Assembly (NCBI GenBank): GCA_921293015.1 | Contig: OV121088.1 | Location: 32,773,645-32,837,644 of the forward strand | DNA: 64,000 nt | Source: Phorcus lineatus | Lineage: Eukaryota; Mollusca; Gastropoda; Trochida; Trochidae | Reading direction: 5' to 3' | In this document: positions 1 to 13,100 of the stretch, one piece after another | How positions within the stretch are numbered: the stretch's first letter is position 1 | Layout of the letters: each line of letters begins with the position of its first letter | The notes under the pieces: model-generated | The model's input: only the letters and a program-made list of their open reading frames with translations | Databases searched by the model: none | What the model was told of the DNA's origin: nothing | Translations under genes and position numbers: made by a program

Positions 1-269
1 TTTTGATGATATCATCTTGATATCAAGTACTGTTATCTAGAGAATACAAAGGTAGTGGTGTTAAAAAATGGTGGAAAACTAGCAAAAAATGAAAGATGGT
101 TCTATAATAATTGCAAACTTAAAACTACAGATCTTTTTAAATATCTTTGTGTACATTTCACAAGTCATCTACATGTATCATGGTTATTACATGCAAAATT
201 TGCAGCTGTACAAGCAAAAAAGTATTCCTAGGAATTCTAAGACCACTACACATCCAAGGGGATCTCAAT

Positions 270-650
270 ATGAACTCATTTGTCAAAATATTTTATGTAC
301 AGATAAATCCCATTCTTTTATACGTGGCAGAAATATGGGAATTAAATGCATTTGTAAACCTTAGAAACGGTACATTTGTATGGCTGTGACAAATGTTTGG
401 GTGTTAAACAGAACACTCCGAGTGTCATGATTTATGGCGAAAGTGGCAGGTTTCTTATATATATTTATTCCTATTGTTAAGTTATTCGGTACTGGATACA
501 ACTATTACACATGCCATAATATCGCCTACCAAAGATATGCTAACATATGTTATTTTTATGTGATCAAAATGGACATAAACATTTGGTGTCAGATATAAAG
601 AAATTATTGTTCTCAACTGGTTTTGGAAATATTTTGCACAACCAGGAAAT
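270..650 (+). mobile_element. LINE reverse-transcriptase C-terminal relic, copy 1
   Basis: Broken reading frames give pieces such as PILLYVAEIW, CLGVKQNTPSVMIYGESGR and, further on, VIRYWIQLL, interrupted by stops at several points. This is the order (YGAEIWG, then KxxLGVxxxTPNxxVYGELGRxPL, then YW) found after the polymerase domain in many invertebrate non-LTR retrotransposons. A diverged second copy lies near 2400. The element is dead: stops and frame changes are frequent and no full domain remains. The family name within the LINEs is not certain. Confidence 0.6.
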
Positions 651-964
651 TGACCCTATCTACCTATGGATATATATATGGAAGATACGTTAATATAGAA
701 TGGTTCATTGTAAAGAGGTTCAAACAACATAGGTTTTAATATGGAATTGCTCCATATTAAAAGGCTGGTAAATAGGACACGTGAAAATAGCCATTGTTGA
801 CAAATATAGGTATAAATTATTAAACTTGACAAATGAAGGAGAGCGCACCACATGCACTTTAATATATACATCATTGATTTTGGTTTAGTTGGTTCATTAA
901 CTCTGTTATAGTAACCATTCAAAAACCAAATTTGTCTGTCATTTTTCATGATACTTAGAAGCAT

Positions 965-2399
965 CCTTACCCATCAAATTATACAAGCGAATATTTATTT
1001 CTTTAGCTTTGCATCCCTCCTTGGTAAGGAACTTGATCACAGCGCGTTTTTCATGTTTGAGAGCTTCCGTGATTGAGGAGACCCCAAGGTCAGTGCAGCT
1101 ATTGTATCTAAATAATTGTTGTGTCTAGAAATTGTTTTGACGTGTCAATATTACATTTTGATGAAAGTAAGACATAATATAAGCAAACACTATTTATGTA
1201 AACATAAACGGCCTAAGAGTAATTGAGGGGTCCGAATGACGGGGTATCTAAAACGTCTATAAAATTCTACCCAGTCCTTGAAAATAGTTCAGATGAAGAT
1301 ATTCTGAAAGCTGAAATAATTTACTGTAACATACTGTATTATTAGGAATCCTGGAATTCGGTTGCAAAGTGAAAAATCATCATGAAATCGAGTAATTTTC
1401 GAGTTTGGTTGCAGTCCCTTATTGGCAACTGCAACCAAATTATTTTTTGTCAAATATTCATCATTTTTCATGTCTTGGCTAATAATACTTTGGTTGCAGG
1501 TAATAAAATTATTTTTTGAAAAGGTTATCAGATCAATTTGGTTGCAGGAGGCTTCAAATTTACCTAAATTGACGAGAAAACGACCAAATCAACAGTTTCA
1601 GTTTGACATGTTCCCTCTGACACAACGTGTGACGTAATACCATGCGCTAAGTAACACGTCTTTCAATTGGCTAATTCAGTATTAAACATTTTCAATAAAA
1701 AATTTACGTTCGTTTTTACTTATTCATGATTGATTTTGATCAGTTTTTAGGTAGAAACTAGTCATTAAACTTAGTTGATGATGTTTATTTTCTATCAAAA
1801 TTAGTTTGCTATCAGAGGCATCTGTTACAGCCAATGAGAATAGTGTTGAGATTTGACAACAATTCGAATTCGTCTTGGGGCCACTTTGTAAAAACAAATG
1901 GCAATTTAGGAATAATTTGGTCAAGGAATGTCATAAATACTTGCCAAGACATGATAAACTATAGAGAATGTTAGATTTAACAAGGTTAGTAGAAATTTTC
2001 CATCCACTTTGTCAGAAACGACAGCGAAGCGGGACACGACATGATCGAAAACCGGACTCGGTAGCTTTGAGCAAGTTGCCGATGTTTCATTGAAATGTAA
2101 ATAAACAGCCAGGTGAAGTTGCCTATAGGGGACTGCAACCAAACTTGAAAATTAGACGTTTTCAAGGTGATAAATCGGTCTGCAACCATACTCAAAAGGT
2201 TTCATTGTATAGAAAATTATCTCAGCTATAAGAAAAATCCCATTTGGGCTTTTTTGAAGGACTAGGTTGCATTTTACAGTTGTTTTAGAGACCCCGTCAC
2301 CTGGACCCCTCAAAGACCAGCTTACAAAGCGCATAGAACCCCCTCGTATCCGCAAATCATCAGCAATCGTAAAGATAAAATATTATAATATCTTCCGAC
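965..2399. other. No gene seen
   Basis: AT-rich sequence with short chance reading frames on both strands. The phrase 'ttggttgcag' or close variants recurs at about 1404, 1424, 1489 and 1540, which suggests a degenerate local repeat. No splice-bounded coding exon or recognisable domain was found. Confidence 0.4.
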
Positions 2400-2612
2400 T
2401 TAGAAACGGTACGTTTGTATGGCAGTAACAAATTTTTGGGTGTTAAACAGAACACTCATGATTTATGGCGAAAGTAGCAGATTACTTACATATATCTATT
2501 CCTATTGTTAAGTTATACGGTACTGGATACAACTATTACACATGCAGTAATATCGTCTACCAAAGATATGCTATCATATGTTGCTTTTGTGTGATCAAAA
2601 TGTAGATATGTC
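2399..2612 (+). mobile_element. LINE C-terminal relic, copy 2
   Basis: This is about 210 bases closely similar to 361-575. The shared run begins with 'ttagaaacggtac' and continues through 'ggtactggatacaactatta' to 'accaaagatatgct'. Translation gives the same GVKQNT and MIYGES motifs with different stops. The two copies therefore come from one LINE family and have decayed separately, or they are parts of one duplicated segment. Confidence 0.6.
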
Positions 2613-2624
2613 ATTATAAAAAAC

Positions 2625-2720
2625 TTCACTCTTAGTTTCAGACATTTCCTTGAAGACAATGGCAAACAGCAAAGGACTAAGAGTACATCCCTGTCTTACT
2701 CCTTTAGACCAGTTGAAATA
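2625..2720 (-). mobile_element. LINE reverse-transcriptase motif fragment
   Basis: The minus strand reads GVRQGCTLSPLLFAIVFKEM, the conserved 'GVRQGxxLSPLLF' block of LINE reverse transcriptases (finger/palm region just before the FADD box). No FADD box follows in frame, so this is a short truncated piece. It lies on the opposite strand to the neighbouring C-terminal relic, so the two are not one continuous element. Confidence 0.7.
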
Positions 2721-3500
2721 ATCAGATTTTTTGTACCTTTAAATACGACTGTAGAACTTTAAAGATTTTTCCATGATCATTGATTCTCTTGTTAATAATT
2801 GTTGTAATTATTGTAATAAATTAAGGTTTCTAATTGTATTAAGTAATGAAATGCCCCTGTAACTGCTAAGTCCATTTAATTATGTATATATTTTACTTAT
2901 ATATTTTATTTATTGGTATTATAAATGCAGAATCCTAAGGTTTTTGAAGTTTACCTTTAGAAATATATGTAAGAATAATAAAGAAAGATATGGTAAAATG
3001 GTATTCCCTCATTACAATGAGTTTTACTACGTTTATAGCTAGTTTACAGATTATATAGCTGCCTTAATCTCACCAATGGATATGTCGTACTGTAAAACAA
3101 TACAATCATCGCAAACGTGATCAGCAACGTACTTCACAACCAAACCACTAAATTCACCAAAATTACCAGCAGCGTAATGTTTTGGATTTAAATGATTGTT
3201 TTGCCGAAAGATCACATTAAAAAAAAAAATCTTCTTGACTATTTTTTAAGACTCCAAAATCCTTCATTAACTTTTGAATTTGATGCTTTGGTTCCTTTAA
3301 AAGACTTTCTCTACACACCCTTTGTTTAACTTGTTTCACGTTTTTTCTGGTCTGGTTAAATAAAGTGTTATTATTTTTAGTTTGATATTTCCTGAAATGT
3401 TCTAATACCCTATACTTAATCTTTTTTCTGTACATATTCTAGATGAAACCATTCTTAAACATTATCTGATTCATTTTTTTTCATTTATTAAAAATATATA

Positions 3501-4464
3501 CAGCTGCATACCAAAAGTTTGTTCACATACTTGCGTATGTTCACTGATTTTTACCATAATCTTTTATTATGTACCATACTTAACCATAACAGTTTTGGCA
3601 GGTCATTTAAGTGACCAGAGATAAAAATTTCAAAACAACAAAAATGCTTTATAAGTGAACGACCCCTTACAAACAAGTCATGTTTGTTCCTATGCATTTA
3701 GTCATTGTGATTTTGCTGATTTTTTCTCAGAGAGTCGATTTGGAATCTTTTAATCTCACGCCAGAGACCCGGGTTCGAATCCCGGTGGAGACACCAAAAA
3801 TTTGTGACTGGGGTTTCATCCTGTGTTGTGTCCCTGGGCAAGACACTTCATCCACATTGCACTCAGTTCACCCAGCTGTACAAATGGGTACCTGAACAAG
3901 GGGGAAGTATGGACCTATACGGTCGCGCGGAGCGCTTGTTAATCGGCAGCACCGAAAGTACTATCCCTCCAGGGTAATAATACTCATGGCGCTTTGAGCA
4001 TGCTTTGTCATGGATATATGCGCGGTATAAGAATGCTATTATTATTTTAATCAATCAGAATTTCGCAAATATGACCCCTTCTGTTTATTTCATCATGCCA
4101 TAATGCCATTTCTTGAACGAGAGAAACAAAATCCTAAAAAAAGTCAGAGAAAGTCAACAAGCATGACTAATTTCTAAAGCAGTTAATAACTTATAAAGGA
4201 TTTTATAGGAAAAAAAAATAAAAATTAGTGTTTTCGAAATATTAGACCCCTGTCCACTTAAATTACTGGTCCTAACTGATACGGCTAATAGTGTGGTATG
4301 ATGAATATTTGCCTCAAAGAAGAATGGATCTGCACATCTGTATTGAAATTTCAATAATATATGTTTCTTTTACGAATTGCTAGGATACTCCAAAGGAATC
4401 CCAAATTACATGTTATTTGCACTAGTATACCCAGATATGTGAACAAACTTTTGATATGCAGCTG
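3501..4464. mobile_element. Non-autonomous DNA transposon with terminal inverted repeats
   Basis: The left end reads 'cagctgcataccaaaagttt' followed by 'gttcacata'. The right end (about 4434-4464) is its reverse complement with one or two mismatches, ending 'gatatgcagctg'. Both ends are flanked by TA (3499-3500 and 4465-4466), the target duplication used by Tc1/mariner-type transposases. The 964-bp interior holds no transposase frame, only a tRNA-derived SINE. A further copy of one end lies at 9830. What is seen is the inverted repeats and TA flanks; the superfamily is inferred from them. Confidence 0.65.
3755..4045 (+). mobile_element. tRNA-derived SINE nested in the inverted-repeat element
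   Basis: The head holds an RNA polymerase III B box, 'gggttcgaatcccggtgg'. A central part follows ('gtccctgggcaagacacttc', then 'cacccagctgtacaaatggg', then 'tacctg') that resembles the deeply conserved SINE central domains shared across invertebrates (Nin-DC type, from memory). The tail ends in 'attattattttaat'. The A-box side of the head looks incomplete, so the copy is probably 5' truncated. Confidence 0.6.
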
Positions 4465-4519
4465 TAGACATAAAAATGTAATGTACATTATCCGAAAATA
4501 ATATCAGTTGAGATAACAA

Positions 4520-5800
4520 GTCTTAATGTTTGTGCAACCTGTCAGCTTCTTCCCAGATGTTATAGCGGATGTTGGAGTAGAGTTGGCGAACAGTAAAGAA
4601 ACGGATCTCATCTTCTTTAGTATTTAGTTTACAGTAGAGACATACAAGGTTTTGAACTGGAAAAGCGGGTCTGAAGGACCTGCCTATTTCGATTTCCTGA
4701 TGAAGAGAGCCCCCCTACCTGAGTTTGGCAAAGATGCCTCTGTGCTGATGACAGGTTTTTTGAAACAACCTACACGTTCTAAGTTTGATGCCCCGTGCCA
4801 ACTTAGCTTATTCCTCCAGTCAGCATTGTCAGCAGATATTATGATGTCTCGATGATGAAGAAATAGTGGTCGACGATTTTGTGAAGGTCTGTGATAGGAA
4901 CTTGAAAATGGATGTGTTTTAGCATTGAATTGTACTATGTGCCATGCGAAATTGTACTGCGTTCCATGCGACCATTAGTTGACGTTGTCGATCGTTTGTT
5001 ATTCGAGAAAGTTTCTTCAAATTGCGAATCACTTCGTTACGTTGAATAACTGATGTTGAAAGCCAGCCCCTCCTACCTCGTACTGCTGCATTTGCTTTTT
5101 TACCTCTTACACCTAAGACATACCTACAGGCCCGGTGCTTTACCCTGTTGATGCATCTGAATATCCTCGACTGCAAGATTGCGCGGCCGTATGAGAGAAT
5201 AGTCTGTATAAGGTTTTAAAGCGTGTTGTAGACATCATAATCTATTCCTCCGACTGACTCGAACTTGATTACTCCAAAGAGCTCTGTTAACAGACTAGGC
5301 AAGTTCTCTAGCTGTGAGGTTAAGCCCGAAGTGTTCTTTTCGAAACATAACCAGATATATTTATAAGCATGTCAATTCTCCAGAGGTTTGTTAACGTTAT
5401 AATGCTCTAGCTGTTGAAGTCGGTCTGAAGTGAATGACCTTGGTCTTTTTAACATTAACTAGAATACTCTATTTTGAACCCCAATCTCTCACGACACCAA
5501 GCATACGCTGTAGACATGCTCATGTGCTACATCATCAGTGTAGAGAAGGATGCCAAGGAGTTAATTCCATACTTTAACACCACAATCGAGTTTGGTTTTG
5601 GGCAAGGTCATCGATGAAGACAGAACAGTGTAGGTGAGAGGATACATCGTTGTCTGACTCCGCTGCTTACGCTTGATATATTCTCATACATGGATTTCAC
5701 TGAGCTGAACAACTTTCCCTAAACTCCAAGATACTTAAATTTGTGCCACAAACAATCTCGATGTAATATATCAAATGCCTTCTTAGCGTCAATGAAACAG
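4520..5800 (-). mobile_element. LINE relic: reverse transcriptase to zinc-knuckle region
   Basis: On the minus strand the pieces come in the expected LINE order. Near 5640 there is VRQRCILSPTLF (polymerase block). At 4919-5176 there is a frame with NRVKHRACRYVLGVRGKKAN, the usual 'NRACRYFLGVGKxTPNAAV' region. Near 4600 there is CLYCKLNTKEDEIRFFTVRQ, matching the C-terminal 'CxxCxxxxEDExHFL' segment. Frames shift between the pieces and stops occur, so it is inactive. It differs in sequence from the LINE relics at 0.3 and 2.4 kb. Confidence 0.6.
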
Positions 5801-5829
5801 ACAAATGTTGTTTGATGTTGATGCACCGA

Positions 5830-7100
5830 CAGTTAAGAAACAATTTTATTGGGCTCAATCTCTGTTTCTATTATCAAAGAAACATAGGTATGGTGACAAA
5901 ACGAATAAAAAATGATTCATTAATCCTTTTATTACTTATGAAATCGATAATAGGTTTTACACATAATGACTACAATAAGTTAAAAGTAATATCCATTTGT
6001 AGATACAGAGAGTACAATCCCTGAAATTAATAAAATGTATTAATTATATTCTTAATCAAATTATGTGAATTATAGAAATCTTTTGCAAATTCATATTGAC
6101 AGAATGTATTGATATGAGACAAATGCTGCTGCTGCCCAGTAGGTTTTCACATTTTTAATAAAATATATAATATATATATATATATGTCTCCCTTGATTCG
6201 GTTTGAAAAGAAATTTCAGTTTGTAATTTGATTAAGAGTAAAGTCAATACGTGTCCCATGATTTACCAAATATCATTTGTATCTAGGTAAAAATCAGAAA
6301 ATAAATCATAATTAAAAAAGTTTAAAAATCATTCAACTCAGTTTATATAACACTTAATCAAACACTGACTTCACCATTATTCTTACATCGAAAATACATC
6401 GAAACACGCTTTACATGTCTTCTGTTTGAGACAAATTTTGTGGTTCAATTTTAACTTTGTATTTAATTGATTGTTGTCTTTTAATGGGGCTACAGTTATC
6501 AACTAATAATAAACATCTATAACAATGATCTCATTTGTTCCTTTTGGACATACTAATGTTCAAAAGGTTGGGATTTTAATTTGTGATAACCTCCAACCAT
6601 TCTAGTTAAAGTTCGTAGACTACTTATTTCATACAAATTGAATTTTAGTTTAGTTTGTCTTATATCTTCAAAATAATATTAAAGGTTTTCTTGCACTGGA
6701 CAAAAATACTGTAAATGAAAAGTAATGTCGCCTACCTTTAAGACGTCCCTATATTGAATTGTTAGAATCACGATTTGACCAGGCAACATTGTTTGCCATT
6801 CTATTTGATTGTTTTGCATGTCGTGGAATATTTACACCAAAACATTTCAAATAAAAAATGATGATAATCATAATTATTGAAAATCCACATTTTCCCGACG
6901 AAATAATGTAAACATTAACCATAAAAAAGTCTTGTCATATGGTTCTGAAGAGCTATACACTCACAGCATATGAATGATTTCTCGTGAGACTGAATAATAA
7001 AAAAGATAATGGCATTCATTTACTATCATCTACGTGACACTATCTACAATAATATTCAGATTAAAATTATTACATATCATATTCATCGAATTTTTTTCAA
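5830..7100. other. Intergenic, no gene seen
   Basis: Very AT-rich sequence with a short TA run near 6165-6185. No coding exon, RNA gene or clear repeat was recognised. It lies downstream of the minus-strand gene that stops at 7108 and should hold its 3' untranslated region, but no convincing polyadenylation signal was picked out. Confidence 0.35.
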
Positions 7101-7107
7101 TGTTACC

Positions 7108-10100
7108 TTAAACATGAGACCATCTTGACTGGGATTTATTCGGGTTACAAGTCAAGTTGGGGTTGTCAGGACTAACCTCACCGTCGGTGTGACAATGATT
7201 GTCAATATGACAACTATTACCCTGGAAATGAATAAACTATTGTTTAGACCTAAAGATCAACAGTGAAATTTCTATCTTTACTTACTCATAATAATATCTG
7301 ATATTTAGAAAGACTATTAACATTTTAGTTTGTTAACATTGAATAATACTTTATCATACCACATTTTACTAACCTTCTCATCTTAAAAACACCCAATACA
7401 TATTACTTATAAATATATATTTAAATGTTAAAAGACAAATTTCGATTATACGCACGAAAATCATTACAATTACGTACCTTAATCGTACACGCGGCATCAT
7501 CAACCAGTTTGGAACTAGAACATATTCTGCATTTATCATCGTAAATGACATAGTCCACATCGTTTGAATACCATCCACCTCTAAAGAGGAAAAACCTGTA
7601 TCCATACACACTTCTGTCTGTGAACAAAACGAATCACACAAAGTTTTGGCATTAAATTAAACACTGTAATGTTTCTTCAAGCAACGATTGCTTTCATCTT
7701 ATCCTTGTTAACATAAGTTAGATATAAAATCTTTCATTGATTTTCTTTGAATTTGAATTTGTCTTTTGTATAACATATTAATCATATGTTTAAAAAAACA
7801 TGCAATACATTCTTTAAGAAGTGAAAACCTGAGTCAGTAGTCAGATTGTCACAGGTGTCATTAATCTTACCATATAGAGACAACTTAGGGTAGAAAGCAT
7901 AGCATAAGTGTCCCTAGCAGTGGCAGGTGTGTTTTTAGCAGAAACGGATTAACTTTGCCATAATAATATTTTGATAAATGATATTAACCATAACTAGAAA
8001 CACATGATACGTTTCAAATCTATTTCGGTAAGAGCCTCTCAGAAAGAACAGTACTAATTTTTGGTAGACAAGTACATTTTAAGTGCTGATGGAAAACGAA
8101 AAATAAATTTAGGTTGTTACACGACAAGACAAGATTTAAAGTTAAAGTTAAAGTCATTTGATATTCTCCTCAATGGAAAACCTTAAAAATATGATTAATG
8201 TTTGTGGAGATCATTTTTTAATCAAGTGTCACTGTTCATATTTTGCCTTTTAGAACGAACTGGGAAACTTTCATTCATTCAAAAAATTTAACACCACATG
8301 ACGAATACTCAATATTTGGAGCATTAATATTCGAGAGTAGTTTAAACTAATTTTATTTAACAAATTGAAATATGGACTGATAAACAAACAACAAGAATTT
8401 TTAAACCACCGCAATTTAAACAGGAAGGAAGACACAACAATCCAAATCATCACGCATCTTTGAAATCGAATCATTGAGTGCAAATTGAAATTGCATGTTT
8501 TTAGTGTTGCCTAAAATCAGCTTCATGTCGAATGATGTTACATGTACTTGGAAGTATATTAAGAATTTAGTGAATATTTTTTCAACTAATACGGCTATTT
8601 CTAGCTAAAATGGTGTAAAGAGTTACGGGTATTGCTTATAAACTGAACTACAAAAGAAAATACACACCCCAGGAATTTGATTATTACAGAAATCAAGAAA
8701 TCTTTCGAGCATCTAAAAAGCGTTCTGTTCAACCCCTCACTTCTCTATATCTGTCTGTGTTCATTGTGGGTATATTTTGAAATATACATGGCTCGATTAT
8801 AAGTATGTTTTTCTAAATAGTTGAGTTGTGACCCCAGTACCCTCAATGTAAGCAAAAATACGTTTTCTCATGGAAAAGATTTTGCAGCAGTCGTCTGTGG
8901 GCAACGTCTAAATCCCCAAAATCCCCAAATGGTCCCATTGATGCTCGATCGGTGATAAGTCAGGGGAGCGTGATGTTTTGTCGGTTAAGGTAGTCCTTCG
9001 GGATCTTGGCGGGATGTGGTCTTGCATTGTCCTATTGAAAAATCATCCCTTGCCGCTGCGTCTGTATAAACGGGACCACCACAGTTTGTAACACTGGATA
9101 TGACGAATTGTCACCAAATCTGTATTCTTGTCGCCGCAGATCCCGTCTTAGACCATGACGCTGCCACCGCCATAGGGTATAAATGAAAACATGAAGGAGT
9201 TGGCCGAACGCCCGTCTTTCATGTGCCATCAAACGTCCTGGCAATGTGGGTGTTCAAAACACCCACTTGTGACATTCCGATGACGCTTTCTTGCTCTCTT
9301 TTTCTTCTACTATTCCGTAACACGAGTAGCGAATGATCGAATTCACTGCTTTTAATACTCTTTGCGTGCCCGATTCATTTCAAATTAAAAACATTCCTGA
9401 AAAATAATCACTTTTCCGTCAATTGATTTGCCTGAGTTGCGTTTGGGCGATATATTTTGATTGTTTCCAATCATTACATGAAGATAATACGAACATTAAA
9501 TTCTTCAAAAATTATATCAGATATACCAACATCTTTTTGTATGTACTTTCTTTTGTACTTTTTTAAATTGTCAAGGATTGATTGCCCTACAAAACTACCC
9601 TAATATCGTATTCTGGTATAAAAAATACATATTTATCTTAATTCATGGTATTTTATCAAGGATGAAGAACATGTTCGTTATAGTTGCCTCGTGAAAACCT
9701 GAATGTTTTAGATATGTGTCGTTTGTTTATATCTGAATTTGGCTCACTTCATCCGGTCTTGACGATTAAATGAATAATTGGCAAAACCGAGTCCCGAGAT
9801 ACATGTATAGATAAAAGTAACTTGACATACAGCTGCATGCCAAAAGTTTGTTCACATACCTGTATATACTAGTGCAAAAATCATGTTATTTGAGATGCCT
9901 TTGAGGTATCGTAGCGTTGCGAAAAACAAACGGACAATATTGAATGATGAGCTGCGTTTTTTGTGCACGATGTCTTAGTGCAAGAAACACATGGTTTGCT
10001 CCCAACGTCGGAAATCTATCTTTTGGGATAAAACAATTGTCAGGCTATAATTTAAGTGTGTTGTCTTTGGAAATATAATAATATTCATCCGAGTAGGTTC

Positions 10101-13100
10101 TCATCAATATTAGGCAGTATTTGTTGATGAAGTCAGCTTAGACATGCATAGACGTGATAACTTGTGACTGTGACCACTACATATGCTATTACTGTAATTT
10201 ATTACCTACGAGGGCAATCACACAGGGGGTCATAGTTTTCATACGATTCCCTAGGGCAAATATCTCCTTTTTTTAAAGCAATGCTTTGACGTCACAGATT
10301 GCCTATGACGTTGGGTTCAAAGTACGCCTATGCTTGGGCGTTGATTTTGATTTGTTTTATTTATTTATCGACTTCAGTAATAAACAGAACATCATATTCA
10401 TGCCCATGGCATACTAATAGTATGTTTACGACACGAGTGCTTGATATTAGTATTTCCCGAGCGAGCGACATACTGATAGGCACGAGTGTCGAAAACATAG
10501 TATGTCATTCTCACTTACATGATAACCTCTATGCTTAATACAAATGGGATTACTTAACTGCATTTGTTCCGACTATATACAGATCTTTCATAAGATGAAC
10601 GAAAAGTTTACCTTCAACCCTTTGGCTAGTGAGGTCTAAGGATGTCGCATAATCATAAACAAGCTGGACGGGAAACATTCTGCTTTTTTGAATCAGGGCT
10701 GTAACTGTTTTGTTGAACTGAAAAAGACAGTGTAAGGTTTCGATTTTTTAGAAGATCAATTTTGGAAGCGATTTCATGTGAATGGGTATCATCATTGTTT
10801 TGTTGAATTGAAATAAACCAGTGTTTTTATTTTATTAAGAAGATCAATTGTGGCAGCAACTTGAGGCGACTGGGTGTCATCATTTTGAAAGCTCAATTAT
10901 TTTTGCGAGTTGCAATATCATCATATCATGACTGAAGACAGATGCCGAGGTGATTATATAAAACTAATTTTTGCTTCATTTTAGAGAGCCAAAGTTAAAC
11001 AGTAAAAATCATTTTAATAACTCAATTTCCCGGTAATAATGTTCGGTAGGGGCGGTGGAATGTTATTATTTCTTCAAACGTTCTTCAACAATCATTATTT
11101 TCCCCCAAAAAATTATGCTCTTAAGAGCGTCAAACATGTCATTACTTAACATTTGTCTTAATAATATTACCTTGTCATATTGTGATATACAATTTTTATG
11201 CAGATATATGTCACATACAACAACCATAAGACACCAAGGTTAGGACATTTACTATAAAAGCATAAAAGACAATTAAAAGAATCTATCAAAAAAACCCATT
11301 TAATTTCAAATGAAAAAATGTTTCCGTTTTTATGACATGACTTTATTTACCTAACAATAATGCTACTGTCCCTTTAAGGATTTTTATATCCACTGGTAAT
11401 TATGTTGTTGCGAAAAAAGGACTCGAATGCTCATAAAACCGTTTTGATGCTTGTGTTATCAATTGCCGATTTTTAAATTGCTAAATTTTCTCGAATACCT
11501 ACAATGATTGGAATGACGTTAACATAGAGATCTGTCTGGTTCAACAGTAGGCTGCTATTCACCAAAAGTGTCGGATGCAGACATCTACCAGTGGAAAGGG
11601 CACACGTTTCACCCCTGTAGGATCATATATCCCATCTTTACTTTTAAAGAGAGATGATCGTTTTTTAGTCTATGAAATATCATGGTAATAACTATAAGGC
11701 ATGCTACAAATTACATTATGACCAATGATTGAGTCAGAAATTGTTTTCGCTACCATATGCCCTTAAACAACCCTCGCTTTTGTGAAGTTTCTTTAAATTC
11801 ATGTCGTAAGGCTACTTTAAGGAGACCTTGTTTCAATAACAAATATCTAAGAAAACGTCAAATAATACAAATTATTCAAATAAAAACCACACAAATTTGA
11901 ATTTTTCTTTTATTATTCGAATAACTTGTGTAAAAGGCTATTATTCAGATTTGATAGAAACGAATTACCAAAATTAATTGAAAAGCATCAAGGTTATTTT
12001 TGGACGCATCAATCAATTAACATATATCAAAATTAGGTGTTCCTGTATTGACTGTTCGTTTACAATTTGTTTACATGAAATGTGTTCTCCTTACAAAGCT
12101 GAAAATGTACTGCCTGCAAGCTATCAGTTTTACATTCCCAACTTTACAAATGCATTAACAATTTCCTTTCAAATCGGCTTTTAGAAATATCATCAAGGTT
12201 TTATTGGGTATAGCAGTGTATTGAACATTAAGATATAATAAATCTACATTTTTTCAACTTAACACTTAACACTGCTCACCCAATTATTCTAACAACAGAT
12301 GTCTCTGTTCCGTCTGTGACAGAACAATCTTCAGCGGTATAACCAACATTGCAATGACATATGCCTTTGCTGCAGATTCCATTTAAACTGCAGAAGTTTG
12401 GGCAAATGTCAGTCGTAATCTCGCTTGTAGAAACGTTGAAACTCTGTGACTGGTTAGTGTTTATAAATGCCTTAGTTTGACAAAACCATGTAAAGGCCTG
12501 AACAATCCCAAGGTGTCCTTCCGTCGAATCCGTTTTCTGAAATAATATGTGTAATAATTTTGGTTCATGGCAAATAAACCAGTTGTGATAATTTCAATAT
12601 AGGCAACTTGCCGAAAGCATGGACTATCTTTTCAGATCGCTCAGAATTGTCTTTCATGATAAAATTCATATACGATCTTATGGAGCAAGAAAATGGCTGC
12701 TTCTGCTAATGACTAGCTGTCGAAAGGTTTCAAACCTTTATCAAAAGATATCTATAAACAAACTGTATTGCACCAGAGGCTCACGAGATACTACCCTTAC
12801 TATTTTCCTACCCTCACATTTAAACATGAAAAAAAAAATTCACAACTATGACACTCGTGCTTGTTCTTAATAATAATTACATTCTTTTGAATATTTAATG
12901 TCAACCTACAACAGTATTTTCGAGACAGGCTTTGTTAAACAGGTGCAAATAGGTAATCAATCCATAAAAACACATCTTTGGAGGGCCATTGGTGATTGCA
13001 AATTGACAAGCAGTAAGGCTTGAGTTTTGCAACCGTCCAGATTTTGTTGGCCATGTCCAATGCCTCAAATCATATTCTGAAAAAAAAGTAGACAGAAAAT

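Noticed and set aside
3762..3800. Working tRNA gene at the 'gggttcgaatcccgg' motif
   Set aside because: The sequence continues into a SINE body and the 5' half of a cloverleaf is missing.
10400..10510. Possible foldback around 'cgacacgagtgc' and 'gcacgagtgtcg'
   Set aside because: Pairing is short and imperfect compared with the foldbacks at 18.2 and 27.2 kb; not listed as a feature.
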